Source: Kingdonia uniflora (lineage: Eukaryota > Streptophyta > Magnoliopsida > Ranunculales > Circaeasteraceae). Taken from it: a DNA stretch of 64,000 nucleotides. The stretch covers positions 744,001 to 808,000 of the forward strand of contig JACGCM010000146.1 in NCBI GenBank assembly GCA_014058105.1, in the 5' to 3' direction. The stretch's first letter is position 1, and the number at the start of each line of letters is the position of its first letter. Positions 12,031 to 24,600 of the stretch are shown here, in pieces. A program made the position numbers and the translations under genes. A model generated the notes under the pieces. The model worked only from the letters and a program-made list of their open reading frames with translations, searched no databases and was not told the origin of the DNA.

Positions 12031-13468
12031 AATAGGCATACGTAATAAAATTGGGTAAATTATTGTATGGTCTGAAACAGTCAAGGCTCATGTGGCATAA
12101 TAAGTTGACTGAATATTTGAAAGCCAAGAGTTTTGCAAATAATCATGTTTGCCCATGCATTTTTATCAAGAAAACAAATGCTGGTTTTGCCATCATTGCA
12201 TTGTACGTAGATGATTTGAACATCATCAGAACTCTGAGGGAGATTGCAAAAGCCGCCAAATACTTTAGCAAGAAATTCGAAATCAAAGACCTTGGGAAGA
12301 CCAAGTTTTATCTCGGTTTGCAGATCGAACATCTTGGAAGCGGCATACTCGTACATCAGGCGACTTATACCAAACAGATTATCAAACGTTTCGGTATGGA
12401 GACGGCACACAGTGCTAAGACGTCTGTGCATGTCCAATTATTGGATATGAACAAAAACATTTATCGCCCTCTAGACGAGGGGGAGAAACTCCTAGGGCCT
12501 GAGATACCATATCTAGGAGTTATCGGTACTTTGATATACTTAGCAGGGTATACTCGACCCGACATCTCATTCGCAGTGAACTATTTGGCTTGCCATAGTT
12601 CTGCTCCTACCCAAAGGCACTAGAATAGAATCAAGCACATTTTGAGGTGTCTGATCAAAACGAAAGACTGTGGCCTATTCTATCCAAAAAATGACAAACA
12701 TGAGATTATAGGATACACCGATGTAAGATACTTATCAGATCCACATAAATGCCAATCACAGTCGGGTTATGTGTTATCGTATAGAAATATGGTAATTTCA
12801 TGGAGATCGGTGAAGCAGACGATGGTATTTATATCATCAAACCACGGGGATATTCTTGTACTTCACAAAGCTGGCAAATATTGCTTTTGGTTACGATTCA
12901 TGGTTAATTACATCAGTGGAAGTTGTGGTCTAAGTTCTATCCAAGATAAATTGACTGCTCTATATGAAGACAATGCAACTTACATCATTCAAGTCAAAGG
13001 AAAATTTATTAAAGACGACAAAGAAAATCACATTTTACCCAAATTCTTCCGTATACACGAATTACAGAAGTCGAATGAGATTGACGTCGTTCAAGTCCGT
13101 TCCGAAGACAACTTAGCTGACCTATTTATAATGGCTCTTGCATATCCTATGCTCAAGAGATTGGTACGCGGAATCGGCATGCCAAGCTTACATAATTTAC
13201 TATCTCAGGAAGATCGACGTCAGGGGGAGTAATCTTGTCCTAACATAGATACGTGCGTGTTGTACTATTTTTCCTGATAGCATAGTTTTTGGTCTCAGGG
13301 GGATTTACTGACTAGAGGTTTTGATGAGGCAATATATACGCATCAACAACCCACAAAGGGGCATAGGATTGTACTACTTCCATACACAGCTTTTTGCCCA
13401 AGGGGGTTTTGCTAGGCAGAGTTTTTAACGAGGCAAGTCATCATGGTATGGAATACCCCAAGGGGGAG
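12031..13468 (+). pseudogene. Copia family B, copy 2, RT and RNase H
   Basis: This is a better-preserved copy of the family seen at 4920-6308. Segment 12051-12623 has KLLYGLKQSRLMW, the catalytic YVDD (ALYVDDLNIIR) and KFEIKDLGKTKFYLGLQIEH. A TAG at 12621-12623 breaks the frame, and RNase H follows at 12642-13232 with GYTDVRYL, SGYVLSY, LYEDNA and NLADLF. The N-terminal two thirds (gag, protease, integrase) are absent, so the element is 5' truncated. A 3' untranslated region runs to the purine tract CCAAGGGGGAG just before the LTR at 13469. Confidence 0.88.
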
Positions 13469-13716
13469 TGTTAGGAGTTAGGTCCAGCCCAAAGGAGAGA
13501 ACCCAACTGGGTTGGGCTATCTCTACTAGACTCCTAATAGGCCCATATAAATAGCTCTCTATTATGGGGTAAGTTTATAGGGAGTTATATATTTCCTAAT
13601 AAGGGTTCAATATTGTAACCTACAACAAACCACAGGGTTAGTATCAATATCAAGCTCTTTATTTTCTCTCATTTCTATGTGTATGTATACAATTTCTATG
13701 TGTACAATTTCCAATA
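13469..13716 (+). repeat. Copia B copy 2, 3' LTR
   Basis: A short LTR starting TGTTAGGAG directly after a G-rich polypurine tract, with a TATA-like CATATAAATAG near 13541. The right end is placed at CCAATA (13711-13716) by analogy with CCAACA ends and is uncertain. Confidence 0.65.
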
Positions 13717-13934
13717 GTTTTCTAAAAAAATTATGTTGATACTTAAAGTTCTAAGATTCTCAAAGGTCATTGAGCATCTCCAACAAAGAAGGTATGTTAT
13801 TCTGATTTTGGATACTAGTATCCGGAATAGCATACCACTTTGATCCGACAGATTTCTTTTAAAATTCAGCCTTTTATTAAAATTGGGACCCACAATATTC
13901 TTTTAGAGCATCTAGTGTAATAACCCTATAGTTA
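13717..13934. other. Gap with a MITE-like end
   Basis: GAGCATCTCCAAC near 13766 and TTAGAGCATC near 13904 look like ends of Tourist-type MITEs, but I cannot pair them convincingly. A short palindrome GGATACTAGTATCC lies near 13809. Confidence 0.25.
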
Positions 13935-14140
13935 GAGCATCTCCTAAAATGCCTGACTAACTTGGTTGAAAAAAGGCAAATCCAAGTCAGTCAGACTCTA
14001 TTTCCTCCAACAGTACCTAACTTGGATTTTAAGTTAATTCTAATAGGCGCATAACACTTGGGCTCCTATTTGAATAAATAAACAGGCGCCTAAGTTTTAG
14101 TCGCCCAACTTATATTTTTTTTAAATTAGGCGCCTGATAA
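13935..14140 (+). repeat. Harbinger left terminal inverted repeat
   Basis: This is an imperfect long TIR paired with 43441-43554 and, because the copia insertion split the right arm, with 25347-25459. The outer 19 bases match at 15 positions, and shorter matching blocks continue for roughly 200 bases. Its inner part contains two near-palindromic AGGCGC...GCGCCT-like motifs (14045-14067 and 14084-14106), candidates for transposase binding. Confidence 0.75.
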
Positions 14141-14537
14141 TATGAAACCTTAAGACAAATCTATCTTCTCTCTTCTCACATTTAACCAAATCAAAAAGGA
14201 GAAAGATACTTACTCTTCTCAAATTAAACCCTAAATTACAGAGTTTGGAGTTGAAATAGTTCCATAAGCCTCCTTTGTCTTCAGGTATCTTTCTCTCTTT
14301 TACTCTCTCTCTCATTTAAGTAAGTATTATGATTTAGGGTATTCTGAGCTGAATGCATGGTAAAATTTAGGGTATTAGTTATGGAATTTAAGGTATTAGT
14401 TATTGGATTATAATCAATGTTTAACTCCCTTAGTTACATCCCAAAGGATATCACCCATTTACTGTTATTTTTGTAGTATTGCTTGTAATATGTTAGAACA
14501 TCCAGAGTGTTCTTCCTAATGATAATTGCTATAATAC

Positions 14538-14973
14538 TTACATAAATAAACATATTAGCAGTGAAGATAATGCTTTTTCATTTTTGTTTTGTTTCCGTTT
14601 CAATCTTCTAGTTGCACTTTTGGACAATGTGAATTCATGGCTATCATCTTGCTTTGCTGCCTTGCTTTTCGCACTATTTTGTATGGCTTTAGTGGCCAAC
14701 TCCTCATTACTCTTTGGGGTGTCCTTTTCAATATTATTAGTCATTATCCACCACAATTGTAACCTGTGTAGGCAGCTCCTCCTCAGCATTGACCTCAATA
14801 CATACTCTAGCAAAACTCCTTTTCTTAAGTTCATTGACCTTTTCTGTATATAGTGGCTTGCCCACAAGGCTAGCTACTTGTCCTAGGCCCTCCCTAGTCC
14901 AACATTGGTTAGGAATCTTGTAAAACATTGCCCATATAGGTAATGTTTTAGCCTCCTTAGGTTCATATTCCAC
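14538..14973 (-). pseudogene. DUF4283-like LINE ORF1 fragment
   Basis: The minus-strand frame 14973-14737 reads like the DUF4283 domain of plant LINE/retroelement ORF1 proteins: LPIWAMFYKIPNQCWTREGL, then VGKPLYTEKV and FARVCIEV. A frameshift near the end of that block moves the reading to the second frame (to 14538), which continues with a Lys/Ser-rich linker (TPKSNEELATKAIQNSAKSK) typical of the region after this domain. Only the domain and a short tail are present, with no reverse transcriptase nearby. It lies inside the Harbinger element, so it is either captured cargo or the relic of an old insertion. Confidence 0.6.
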
Positions 14974-15405
14974 AAATGGTCTCCATTATAGTTACTTAAT
15001 TTAGGGTATTAAAGTAGTTGGAATTTAGGCTTGAATATGTTGAATCAAACCTCCCTTAATATGCTGAATTTAGGCTTAAATTTGTTGAATTTGCTGATAT
15101 ATTATGTCAGGATTATGTTGTTTGAGTATTTGATTCATTCTTGAATTGTCTTGCATTTCTCTATAGCCATACATGATAGAGATGTTGGAGTATTTGAAGT
15201 TGTTGGAATAATGCTACTGAATTTAGGTTTGATTCATACTTGATTTATTCTAGTATAAATTGGTTTATATAAATTAATTCATTGTAGTCTATAAACATCC
15301 TTACAAGATTCCTTAATATTGTCAAGTTTTTGTTTGGTTTATATAAATTAGTATTGTGGTAGTCATTACTTAAATTGGTATTTAACTTTCATGCAGGATT
15401 TGACG

Positions 15406-17667
15406 ATGTCGTCAGTGGAGGAAGAATATGATGGAACCGACGATGAGGATGAATTCGAGTCCGATGAAGGTGAAGGTTATGTTTCCCAAATACAATTTTT
15501 ATTGGGCAAGAAGCAAAAAATTGCTTACGAAGAACTCAATGTCTCCACCGAACCACCTCCACCTCTCTTGTAAAATTATGGACCACGTGACTTTCGGTGA
15601 CTCACACAATCGGATGGGAAGGGTCATTTGTCCACATCGGTTACTCCTATATCGGTAAGTTGAAACAACGCAAATTAGTAAATTATTGGTTTTATACTTA
15701 TTTTAAAGTATTTACTTCCGATATAATTTAGTTTAGATATTCTTATTTTTGTTCATTAATGCTGCTACAGGCTTGAATTGGATATAAATGTAGATCGGTG
15801 TTAGTCAAACTCTGTGAAATATACTTAATTCTTATTGAGGTACCTCACTTGAAGCAAAAATTAAAGGTTACCAATTTGATGAGTTTATTTGATTGTAAAA
15901 TTAGGAACTCCGACAACCAAGTAATAGTGTCGATGGCTGAGCGTTGGTGGGCAACCACTTACACATTTTACCTACCTTATAGAGAGTTAGGGATCACTCC
16001 TAGAGATTTAGCGGTGTATATCGGGATAGGTATCGGGACAGGAGAGCCGATGGCATTGGATGAGTCATACACAAATACAGTAACGCCTTAACAATTTTCT
16101 CAAATATGGAGTCTAAAGATTATGAAAAGGGATGCATTAGTTTTGCTCACCTCCGGACTTACCTTGATCATACCAGAGTAAATATCAAAGATCCCGATAA
16201 TACTAATACAATCTTTAGGGCATTTATGTTATTGTACTTTGGAGGTGTCTTATTTGGGAACTTGAAGAGTTGGGCTCGACTAGAGTTGTTGGGGCCAATT
16301 ATCTTCATAGAGAAAATGGGACCTATGATCGACTTCGACTCCGCTATATTAGGATATCTCTACTACTGCCTTGACCAGGCATCGAAACAGGAGGTAAAAT
16401 ACATCAGTAGCCTTTTTTAATTGATCGAGGTATAATATTTTAAATTAATAGTTCTAGTTATTTATTTTTTGCTTATTCAAGTTTATTTAGAAAATTAATA
16501 TATATTTTTATCTTCTGTAGTATCAGTGCTACGAGTATTGTCAAATATGCCATTATATCTTGATAGATAATAGGTTGGATGATTTTTGGCCATGGATGTC
16601 AGCCTGGTACACTAAAAGATGAAAACTTATGGGAAATAAGGCGAAGTATCATTTAGAACAGATGAGGCAATAATTGGATTTGCGTACAATCAATAACATG
16701 TAATGGGACCCCTTTAGAAATATGAAGGATGCACTAAAGCGGGAGGTAATCATCGCCGGTAATATCAGTCGTAAAAGAGTACTCTTACAAAGCCCATTTA
16801 GTGGATATGAGTGGTATCTTGGGGACCATTATTGGGCTCAACTAGAGCATCAGGCAGTGCATTACGACCCTTAAGAGAAACTCCATTGCTTCCTGAGTCC
16901 CGATGTGGTTTGTTCCCTCTGAGCAGCGGGCTGGATCGAAGCACAACATTATATTGTGGGTCATCATGTCGAGTATGATGCTTACTGGAGGCATGTCTCA
17001 CATGGTGCACTCATGTCGGACATTACGAGGTGTGGTAACATTGACATCCCAGGCTTTGATACTTTGACAGCTAGAGTTACCTTTCCACATGTTGAGTTTC
17101 CTACTGGAAATTTTTCTACTCAGGAGACACAAATCCCTCCCCTACGGCTTGGTGATTACCCTGGATGGATTATGGAGTTAGGGTCACCATATGGGACCAC
17201 GTGGCATACCATTCCCTCTATTGTTACGACCTCTACTGTAGACGTGCCAATAGAATATGATTTTTTTGCTATGACTGAGGGTATGCAGAAACTTACACTT
17301 GATATGACCTTAGATTTGGAGGCTCGACGCCTTCATGACCAGAGTTGTATTACACATTTGACCACGAACTTGAGACGTACAGAGTACCGTCTTTCCCAAT
17401 TGAAGGACTATTTAAATGGAGAAGTAAGTTGTTTGAACCATTTATTTAATATTTTCCTTTTAATTAAGATTTGTAGTTTTAATTAATAGTGACATAATTT
17501 TGTATGTTTCAGGGGGTTGTAGTCGATTGGGAAGATGACGAAGGTAAAGCAAAAACTTCTCAAGCGGGAACTTCTAGGGGGTTCAAATGGGAGGGGTTTG
17601 CAGGGAAGGACATCTCAAGGTGGGGACGCTCCTCCCCGACGATCAAGATGTACACAGGGATATTTTA
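15406..17667 (+). pseudogene. Plant mobile domain (PMD, MAIN-like) protein
   Basis: This four-exon gene sits inside the Harbinger element. ATG 15406 opens an acidic N-terminus (SSVEEEYDGTDDEDEFES). Exon 2 (about 15771-16429) carries the PMD hallmarks AERWWATTYTFYLPYRELGI, GTGEPMALDESY, DYEKGCISFAHLRTYLDHT, then FRAFMLLYFGGVLFGN and YYCLDQAS. Exon 3 (16521-17423) continues with CYEYCQICHYILI, SPFSGYEWYLGDHYW and GHHVEYDAYWRH. Exon 4 runs 17513-17667. Splice sites are recognisable (GTATAA...GTAG, GTAAGT...TTCAG). A stop/frameshift at 16090-16105 and stops in exons 2 and 3 make it a pseudogene. PMD proteins include Arabidopsis MAIN/MAIL1 and transposon-borne versions; a Harbinger host for this domain is unusual to me. 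Confidence 0.75.
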
Positions 17668-17983
17668 AGTGAATGATATTGGTATATGGTTATTAGCATG
17701 ATGTTAAGTCTAAATCAATGAGAGAACATATTTTAAGTTGTTTCATGTTTTGATTCTCACTTTAGTGAATGACATTTGCTTTTATGTAGTTGCTTTTGAT
17801 TCTCACTTTTGAGTGGTTTAATAGTTTAGTATTTTCATTGACTTTTATGGTTTTGTGTGTAATAGTTTTTATGGTTTTGATTCTCACTTTTGAGTGGCTT
17901 TTATGTAGTTTCTTCATTGCCTTTTATTGTTTTGTGTATAATGGTAACATATTTTTATGCAACTTTGTTCCAGGAAAAAAAAA

Positions 17984-18075
17984 ATACTCAGCACAACAGG
18001 TGCCTAAGACATAGGTGCCTGATTGAAAAAATTTAATTGGGTACCTCTGTCTTAAGCGCCTGTTGCGCTGAGTAA
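17984..18075. repeat. Hairpin between PMD gene and transposase
   Basis: Arms 17984-18019 and 18040-18075 (36 bases, about six mismatches) are separated by 20 bases. The arms begin TACTCAGC(A/G)CAACAGG and contain the same AGGYGCCTAAG(A/T)C core seen near both element ends. It lies between the PMD gene and the transposase start, about 200 bases upstream of the latter. Confidence 0.85.
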
Positions 18076-18279
18076 TTATTTTATCAAACGGAAATATTTT
18101 GTTCCTAACGACAATATTTATTTCCTAACAACTATATTTTTTATCTAACGGCTATATTTTGTTTCTAACGACTCTATTAGGTAAAGGGAATATATATACC
18201 AAATATTGAGGCTCATACTATCCCATAACCAATTTTAATATTCTCTTCCAATTTCAATTCGTGTTGTGTGGCGTATCCG

Positions 18280-19580
18280 ATGAATTTCAAGGCAGTTCTT
18301 GATATTTTGATCGAAACTTCATCAGAGGAGGAAGAGGAAGAGGATATCGATGAATCTTTAACAGATTATAGTGATAACGATGTTATTGATACGAATAAGA
18401 TGGAGATATTGAGCAATCAAGCCAAAATTTATGAATTACAAGAAGCGAAATCTTCAGGAACATGTGTTGGTTCGGTTATCGGGCATAAAACCATAAATCG
18501 CTCATGTGTGTTCTATCATAAGCTACTCATGCACAACTACTTTCATGATAAAAATGCTTGCGAAAGTGAACATTTCCGTCCGAGATTACGTATGAGCCGA
18601 GGACTTTTCGATCGTATTTTGAATGCGGTGGTTGCTTATGACAAGTTTTTTGCTCAGAAGCAAAATTGTGCAAATATTTTGGGCTTATCGCCTCAACAAA
18701 AACTTACGGAGGTATTCTGTATGTTTGCATTAGGAGTATCGGTAGATAGCTGTGATGAATATGTTAGGGTTGTAGAAAGCACAACAATTGAGACCCTTAC
18801 GAGATTTTGCAATGCAATGATCGGGTAATTCGGTGTAGAGTATTTGAGATCGCCAACTCCGGAAAATATACAACGGTTGTTGTACGTTGTCAAAAAGCAT
18901 GGATTTCTCGGCATGCTACGTAGTTTGGATTGTATGCATTGGGAGTGGAAAAATTGTCATATGGCTTTGGCGGGTCAATACACGGGGCATAAGAAAACAC
19001 AAACAATCATTTTGAAAGCGGTGGCATCTCATAATTTATGGATATGGCACGTTTTTTTTGGAATGCCTGGTTCCAACAACGACATAAATGTTTTGATCAA
19101 TCACATCTTTTTCGAGATCTTTGTTTTGGTCATTCTTCACCTTGTAACTTTAAAGTCGATGAAAAATCATACGACGTGGGATACTACTTGGCAGATGGTA
19201 TATATCCGAAATGGGCAACGCTTGTTCAAACCTTACGATTTCCCTGAGGTAATGCAAAAAAATATTTTGCCAAGCAACAAGAGTCATATCAAAAAAATGT
19301 AGAACGAGCTTTCGATGCCCTTCAATCTTGATTTGCAATTGTGAAAGGTCTGGCAAGAAGTTGATCACCCAAAAGCCTCCATAAATTAATAAAAATGTGT
19401 ATAATTATACATAATATGATCGTCGTTGAAGAACGTAATAGATACGGAGTAAGCTTACTGACCGAGCATTTTTTCCTAGACCCTAACCCAATTGACTTGA
19501 ATTGGGAAGAAGTCACTTTAAAAGGATACATTGTGAAGTACGATAAGATGACAAGTTTGGATAAGTATATGACACTTTGA
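18280..19580 (+). pseudogene. PIF/Harbinger DDE transposase
   Basis: This matches the DDE_Tnp_4-type transposase of plant PIF/Harbinger elements. ATG 18280 starts an acidic N-terminal region; then come FYHKLLMHNYFHD, FRPRLRMSRGLFDRI, and after an in-frame TAA (about 18826) FGVEYLRSPTPENIQRLL. The catalytic core shows the first Asp in SLDCMHWEWKNC, the second in GMPGSNNDINVL, and a candidate acidic residue in NVERAFDALQS. A frameshift near 19095 moves into the frame with FKVDEKSYDVGYYLADGIYP, and stops follow in FAIVKGLARS (about 19330 and 19360). The C-terminal IIHNMIVVEE is present at 19395. It is close to full length but dead; the Myb-like ORF1 lies convergently downstream. Confidence 0.88.
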
Positions 19581-19934
19581 AATAATCTCATTAAGCATTT
19601 ATGGAAGCATCAGGGAAACAACTAACATTTTCAATTATATGTAATTTTAATGTAAGCGCAACTTTATTTTAATTTAATATAATTTCAATTAAACACTTTA
19701 ATAAAATTTATTTAAGAAATTTATTTCAATTTCAATATAAATTCAAATAGAAAATAATTAAAAAAACTAAACTTCTCAACAAGATTCTATTATATTTAAT
19801 ATACCAAACTTCATAAACAAGGTTTTTAAACAAAATATACCAAACTTTTTAAACAAGGTACAACCAAACTTCTTAAACAAGAATCACCAAAATATAACTA
19901 AACTTTAAAAATAAGATTCTTCAGCTAAATCATC

Positions 19935-21526
19935 TTAGGCATTATTATTATTAGCTTTAAATATTCTTGCCATAAACGCATTACGTTGTGCCTCTCAATA
20001 AACCCTTTGGGTGTCGTCCAAAGTAGACATGTCTATCGCCATCACCTTTTGATCGTTTTGTGCTTGAAATTGAGCTTCTAAATTCACCACGGACTTTGTT
20101 TTCCTTTCTCTTAACTCCATTTTAAATATTCTTGCCATAACCGTATTACGTTGTGTCTCCCAATAAACCCTTTGAGTGTCGTCCAAAGTAGACATGTCTA
20201 TCGCCATCACTTTTTGATCGTTTGTGCTTGAATTGAGCTTCTGAAATCACCATGAAATTGTCTTCTTTTCTCTTAACTCCATAATACGAGCTTCTCTCTC
20301 TTCCTTCTTCTTATCTCTCTCAGATATATACTCTTTTTTATCTTATCTTTTTTGGCAATATACTCTTCTTTCTTCTTCTCCATTCGATCAAGGCGACTAA
20401 TAAGTATATTTTGGCGTTCAATGAGAAGATTTTATCTTTTTTCATTCTTTTTTTTTAGTTTAGCACTTTTGATACTACCGGGACATTCCGTCTTCACATT
20501 CGTAACAAGTACTGGAGAGTCGTTGTTGGAGCAAACAAGTATGTCGGGTGTTGCGGGAGTAGACATTCTCGGGCTAGAACTTTATGTTTGCTTCATTCGT
20601 ACATTACAGGCTAAAGTGTTTGGGTGTTGGTCTTGCAAGATTTTTTAACATTGATGAAGACTTAAAACTTCATAAGCTTCTTTATACACCCATTTTCCTT
20701 TGCCACATGCTTCATAATCATTTTGGCAATATCGTCCTATCAAATAGATTAAGATAATAAAAAAATACATAATTTTGGTAAAAAGAGTTTATAATTTATT
20801 AGTAATGACGAATGCTGAATTACTTACCAAATTTCCTTATTGCATACCGCTTATGGGGCCTTGCATCATATTTTTTAAACAAGTACTATAAACTTTGCAA
20901 GCACGATTCATATCTGGCCAATGATTTTTCAAAGATGATATTGTACATTTAACCTATTCACCATCCTGTTAATAGAAATCATAAAATGCATCCAAAATTG
21001 AGTCCTAAAAAACATTAAGTTGTTGGTTGTTGCTTTTGATTCTATCCTTTGAGACATGAATCCAAGCTTTCGTAAGATTTTTGTTTTGAATGCCCGTCCA
21101 TTTCAACAACTGGGACCCCACCCCTCTACTGGTATTTTTCTTAGTCGAACGATGTTTGCCTTTGCTTTTTTGTCCATCAATAACCCCGGCATCTTCGGAT
21201 TGAGATAAGTCAACCGATTAAGATACTTGTGATTAAGATGATTGAGATTGAGAGGGTTTGGCGAATGGAGAAGGATGTTGGAATTGAGCGGGAATAACGA
21301 ATTGTGAGGGTTGTCCCCAATTATTGGGTTCTATGAATGGTTGAAAGGGTTGTACCCAATTGTTGGGCGAGTGAAATGATTGAAAGGGTTGTGATTGAGA
21401 TGATTAAGGTTAAGGGGAATGAGTGAATTACAGCCAATTAGGTAGGATTTGTTGTTATTGTTGTTGTTGATTCAAACTACTCTCGGCAGTGGAATCTTTT
21501 TCTTGCGTAGTATTCATAGAACTCAT
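19935..21526 (-). pseudogene. Harbinger ORF1, Myb/trihelix-like
   Basis: This is the accessory DNA-binding protein that PIF/Harbinger transposases need for mobility. ATG 21526 opens a Gln/Pro-rich N-terminus (NNWVQPFQPFIEPNNW). A Myb/trihelix-like block follows with NLTKAWIHVSKDRIKSNNQQ and TISSLKNHWPDMNRACKVY. A GTAAGT...GATAG intron is visible around 20740-20835, followed by DDIAKMIMKHVAKENG. The C-terminus has the charged coiled-coil tail of this family with NDQKVMAIDMSTLDDTQRVY, present twice because of a 165-base tandem duplication. Several TAA and TGA codons interrupt the N-terminal part. It converges on the transposase gene. Confidence 0.75.
19956..20285. repeat. 165-base tandem duplication in ORF1 tail
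   Basis: Two copies begin TTTAAATATTCTTGCCATAA at 19956 and 20121. They duplicate the coiled-coil tail of the minus-strand ORF1, with scattered differences including single-base losses in the right copy. Confidence 0.9.
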
Positions 21527-21635
21527 CTAATAATTTCAATATAAATTTATAATCAAGAAAAACTTAAAACCCTAATAATTTTAGAAGCTTTAATGAATTT
21601 ACTCAGTTCAACAAACGCCAAAGAGTTGGGCGCCT

Positions 21636-24600
21636 TCTCACACCCCAAATTCCAATAATTAGTAAACCAAACTAATTACTGAAATTCGAGGACGGACAGG
21701 TCCCCAATGATAACTAAGCCAAAATAAAGTTAGGCTCAACAATCTACTGGTGCACAATACAGAGTAATAAGAATAAAATAACATCGAAAGAAAAGAAGAA
21801 CTATAACTATACTAAAATTCTACAAACCTCAAATGTTAGAGACAAGATCTAAAATAATGACAAAGAGTCAAGCCTTTAGCTTTAGCTCATCATCAGGATC
21901 GCCTCAACCACAACCGCTACATCTATAGATCTGAAATGTTTATATTGCGAGTGTGAGCAAACCACGGCTCACAAACTTCCTAAAATAGCTGAACAATTAT
22001 ACCGACCAACGTGATGATAATAGTAATAATAAGAGTTATGAATTACTAATGATAAAATGATATATGTTAATGATGTTAAAGATGTCTAATCGAGATGTAC
22101 AACAAACCTAATAATCTATAAAACTAAAATGCCGGATGCAAAGGAATACAAAGACTATAACTATACTACAAGTTAAAGAGAAGCGCTAAGAAGAATCGTC
22201 CTATAATTTAGTTGATCTACCGCCAACGTATGACTTACACATTTAAAAGATCATTATTAGATACAAGGGTTTGATTTTTGTCAAGCTCAACCACGCTAAG
22301 GATATTTTACTTATCAGAATGTCCTGGGTGTTTTAACCCAAGGAGCCTAGTGTCCTCACTTTATTTCAATTCCAAGAATTTCAACCTCAAGGAGGATAAA
22401 ATTGGTACCAAAGGAGAACTGTCTCATACCATCCCACACTCCAAGAATGAATAAAATAGGTATGATAGTAACCTGTCCAAACTTATCTACTATTTTAACT
22501 CGAGCTAGGATCCTAGTAACCTATCGGGGTTTAGCCGATTTAGAGTTAGTTATGTATCTGACCTCATTATCAAGATATCAACTTAAGGAGTCTCTATGAT
22601 CCTAACGCAAACATGATTACCATCAATTGCTTGAGTACAATAGTAGTCAGCACAGGCTAGTACACATGGGATAACCTACATGTCTCCAACATGTAGTCAA
22701 CAATCCCTAGGAACAGAGTTTACAATCTCAACTCTTAAACATCTATGTACTTAAGTCTCCAAAATAGATGACAGAAAACCTACTAGGTTCCAACATTAAT
22801 GGTGACAGTACAGGCATCGAATAACAACTTGGCGCTCAAGGACAATGCCATGAGAACGCTCAAACGAGGATGATCTCCTAAACTAACAACAAAGTAAAAG
22901 GAGTTTACTAGAGTAGCTCTATAAGCTCGGTGAATCATTACGACAGTAAGTGTCACGGCATGAGGAGTCAATAATCTTTAAACAAACTATCATATGCTTA
23001 ACATCACAAAATCGACTATATACTCAGGATAAACTGTCGGTTCACAAAAATAGCTAAACAATCCAAGATTAACAGTGTTCATAGTCCTCATTTCTTTCTC
23101 ATCAAAAGAATAACAAACAGAAGCCACACTCGATAACGGAACCCAACGTTTTCGTATCAACTACCAAATCAATGACAGTGCTCAAGGATAAAGCCACAAG
23201 AATACAGAGTACACCTAAAGTAATTATAAGATTAATCAAGATAATAAACTCCAAGGACAAGCTCAAAACCAAGAGACCGTGTCTTACAAAAGCTATACCG
23301 CCCAAACGACTTGACATGGAACCAAAACTATATATTAGGATCTTACTATGTTATTAATATCCAAGGACAAAGCCACGAGGAAACGTAGATAAACCCAAAT
23401 AGATAGTGCCTAATCCCATCATCATATGTCTAGGAAACTAAACTACCGAAGTCGTTATATCCACAAAGTGAAAACTATAATATATAAACTTATTCTAATT
23501 AATAGTGGCTAAACCACGAGGATAACATCTATATATCTATATATACTAACAACCGAACCTACTACTAGAGTCAAGGAACAGGTTAGGTACCCAAACGAAC
23601 ATCCGACAATTCCATACTCATATATTAATGACGTAAGTCGTCGGATCTACAATAACTAAGGATATGACGATCTATAACTTACAAGGTTCTATCATGTAGA
23701 TAATCACAATTTTCACATAGATATGTACTAACTTATCAAACCCTTTAATACTCATGTCTATGATGGATTAAACGAATAACCGTACAGGTGGCCTAGTCAT
23801 TAACCATGTACCACCTTAATCAATGTATAAATATAGTAAACCGTGCATTGCTATAACTCATAAATCAGAATAATGATTCAGTTATTCAGGGAGGTAAAAA
23901 CTCGCCTTATATAAAGCCCGATGATTATCCAATCCTCGCAAAACTAACTCTGCTCTTCCAATGATACGATGCCAACTCCAGCACCTATAATCTTAGCAAA
24001 AGCGAACTCTGCCCCAATGTACTCGCTATATCTAATCCTAGATGAGCCAAACTCTGCCCCAATGTATGACCACAGGAGTCCAAAAATCAGACTTAATAGC
24101 AGAAAATAGTTTTTATAAACTACACATATCACCATCCGATCAAGACTAAAATCAGCTCCAAAACATCAACAAATGTGTAACACAAGTATGAGGAAAAGAG
24201 CAAGCATTGATTACCCTTAATGGCATGGCAAAATGAGATAAGATTAAGGTCTATAACATCACCTAAGGTTTTAACTAAAACAGTTTATCAATGATGAAAA
24301 CAGATTTCAGAACTTTTGAACACAACGATACAACTCTTCAGGAATCAAACACCGATCACTTACAGTAATAATTACTCTTCAAATCTTCTCTAATCAAATA
24401 CCAAGCAAGCAAGAGAGTTTTACTTAACTAAAAATCAGATTATCAATGAATGCAACAGGGAATAACTTACAGAAAAGGGCAGTTGCGATTGGTAATGGAT
24501 GATGACAAGTCGGTGATTGAAGATGGTTAAAACAGCCCTCTCTACATCTTTGAACAATAGCAATAAAGGGGGTAGCAACTGAAATAGAAAAGCAACAATG

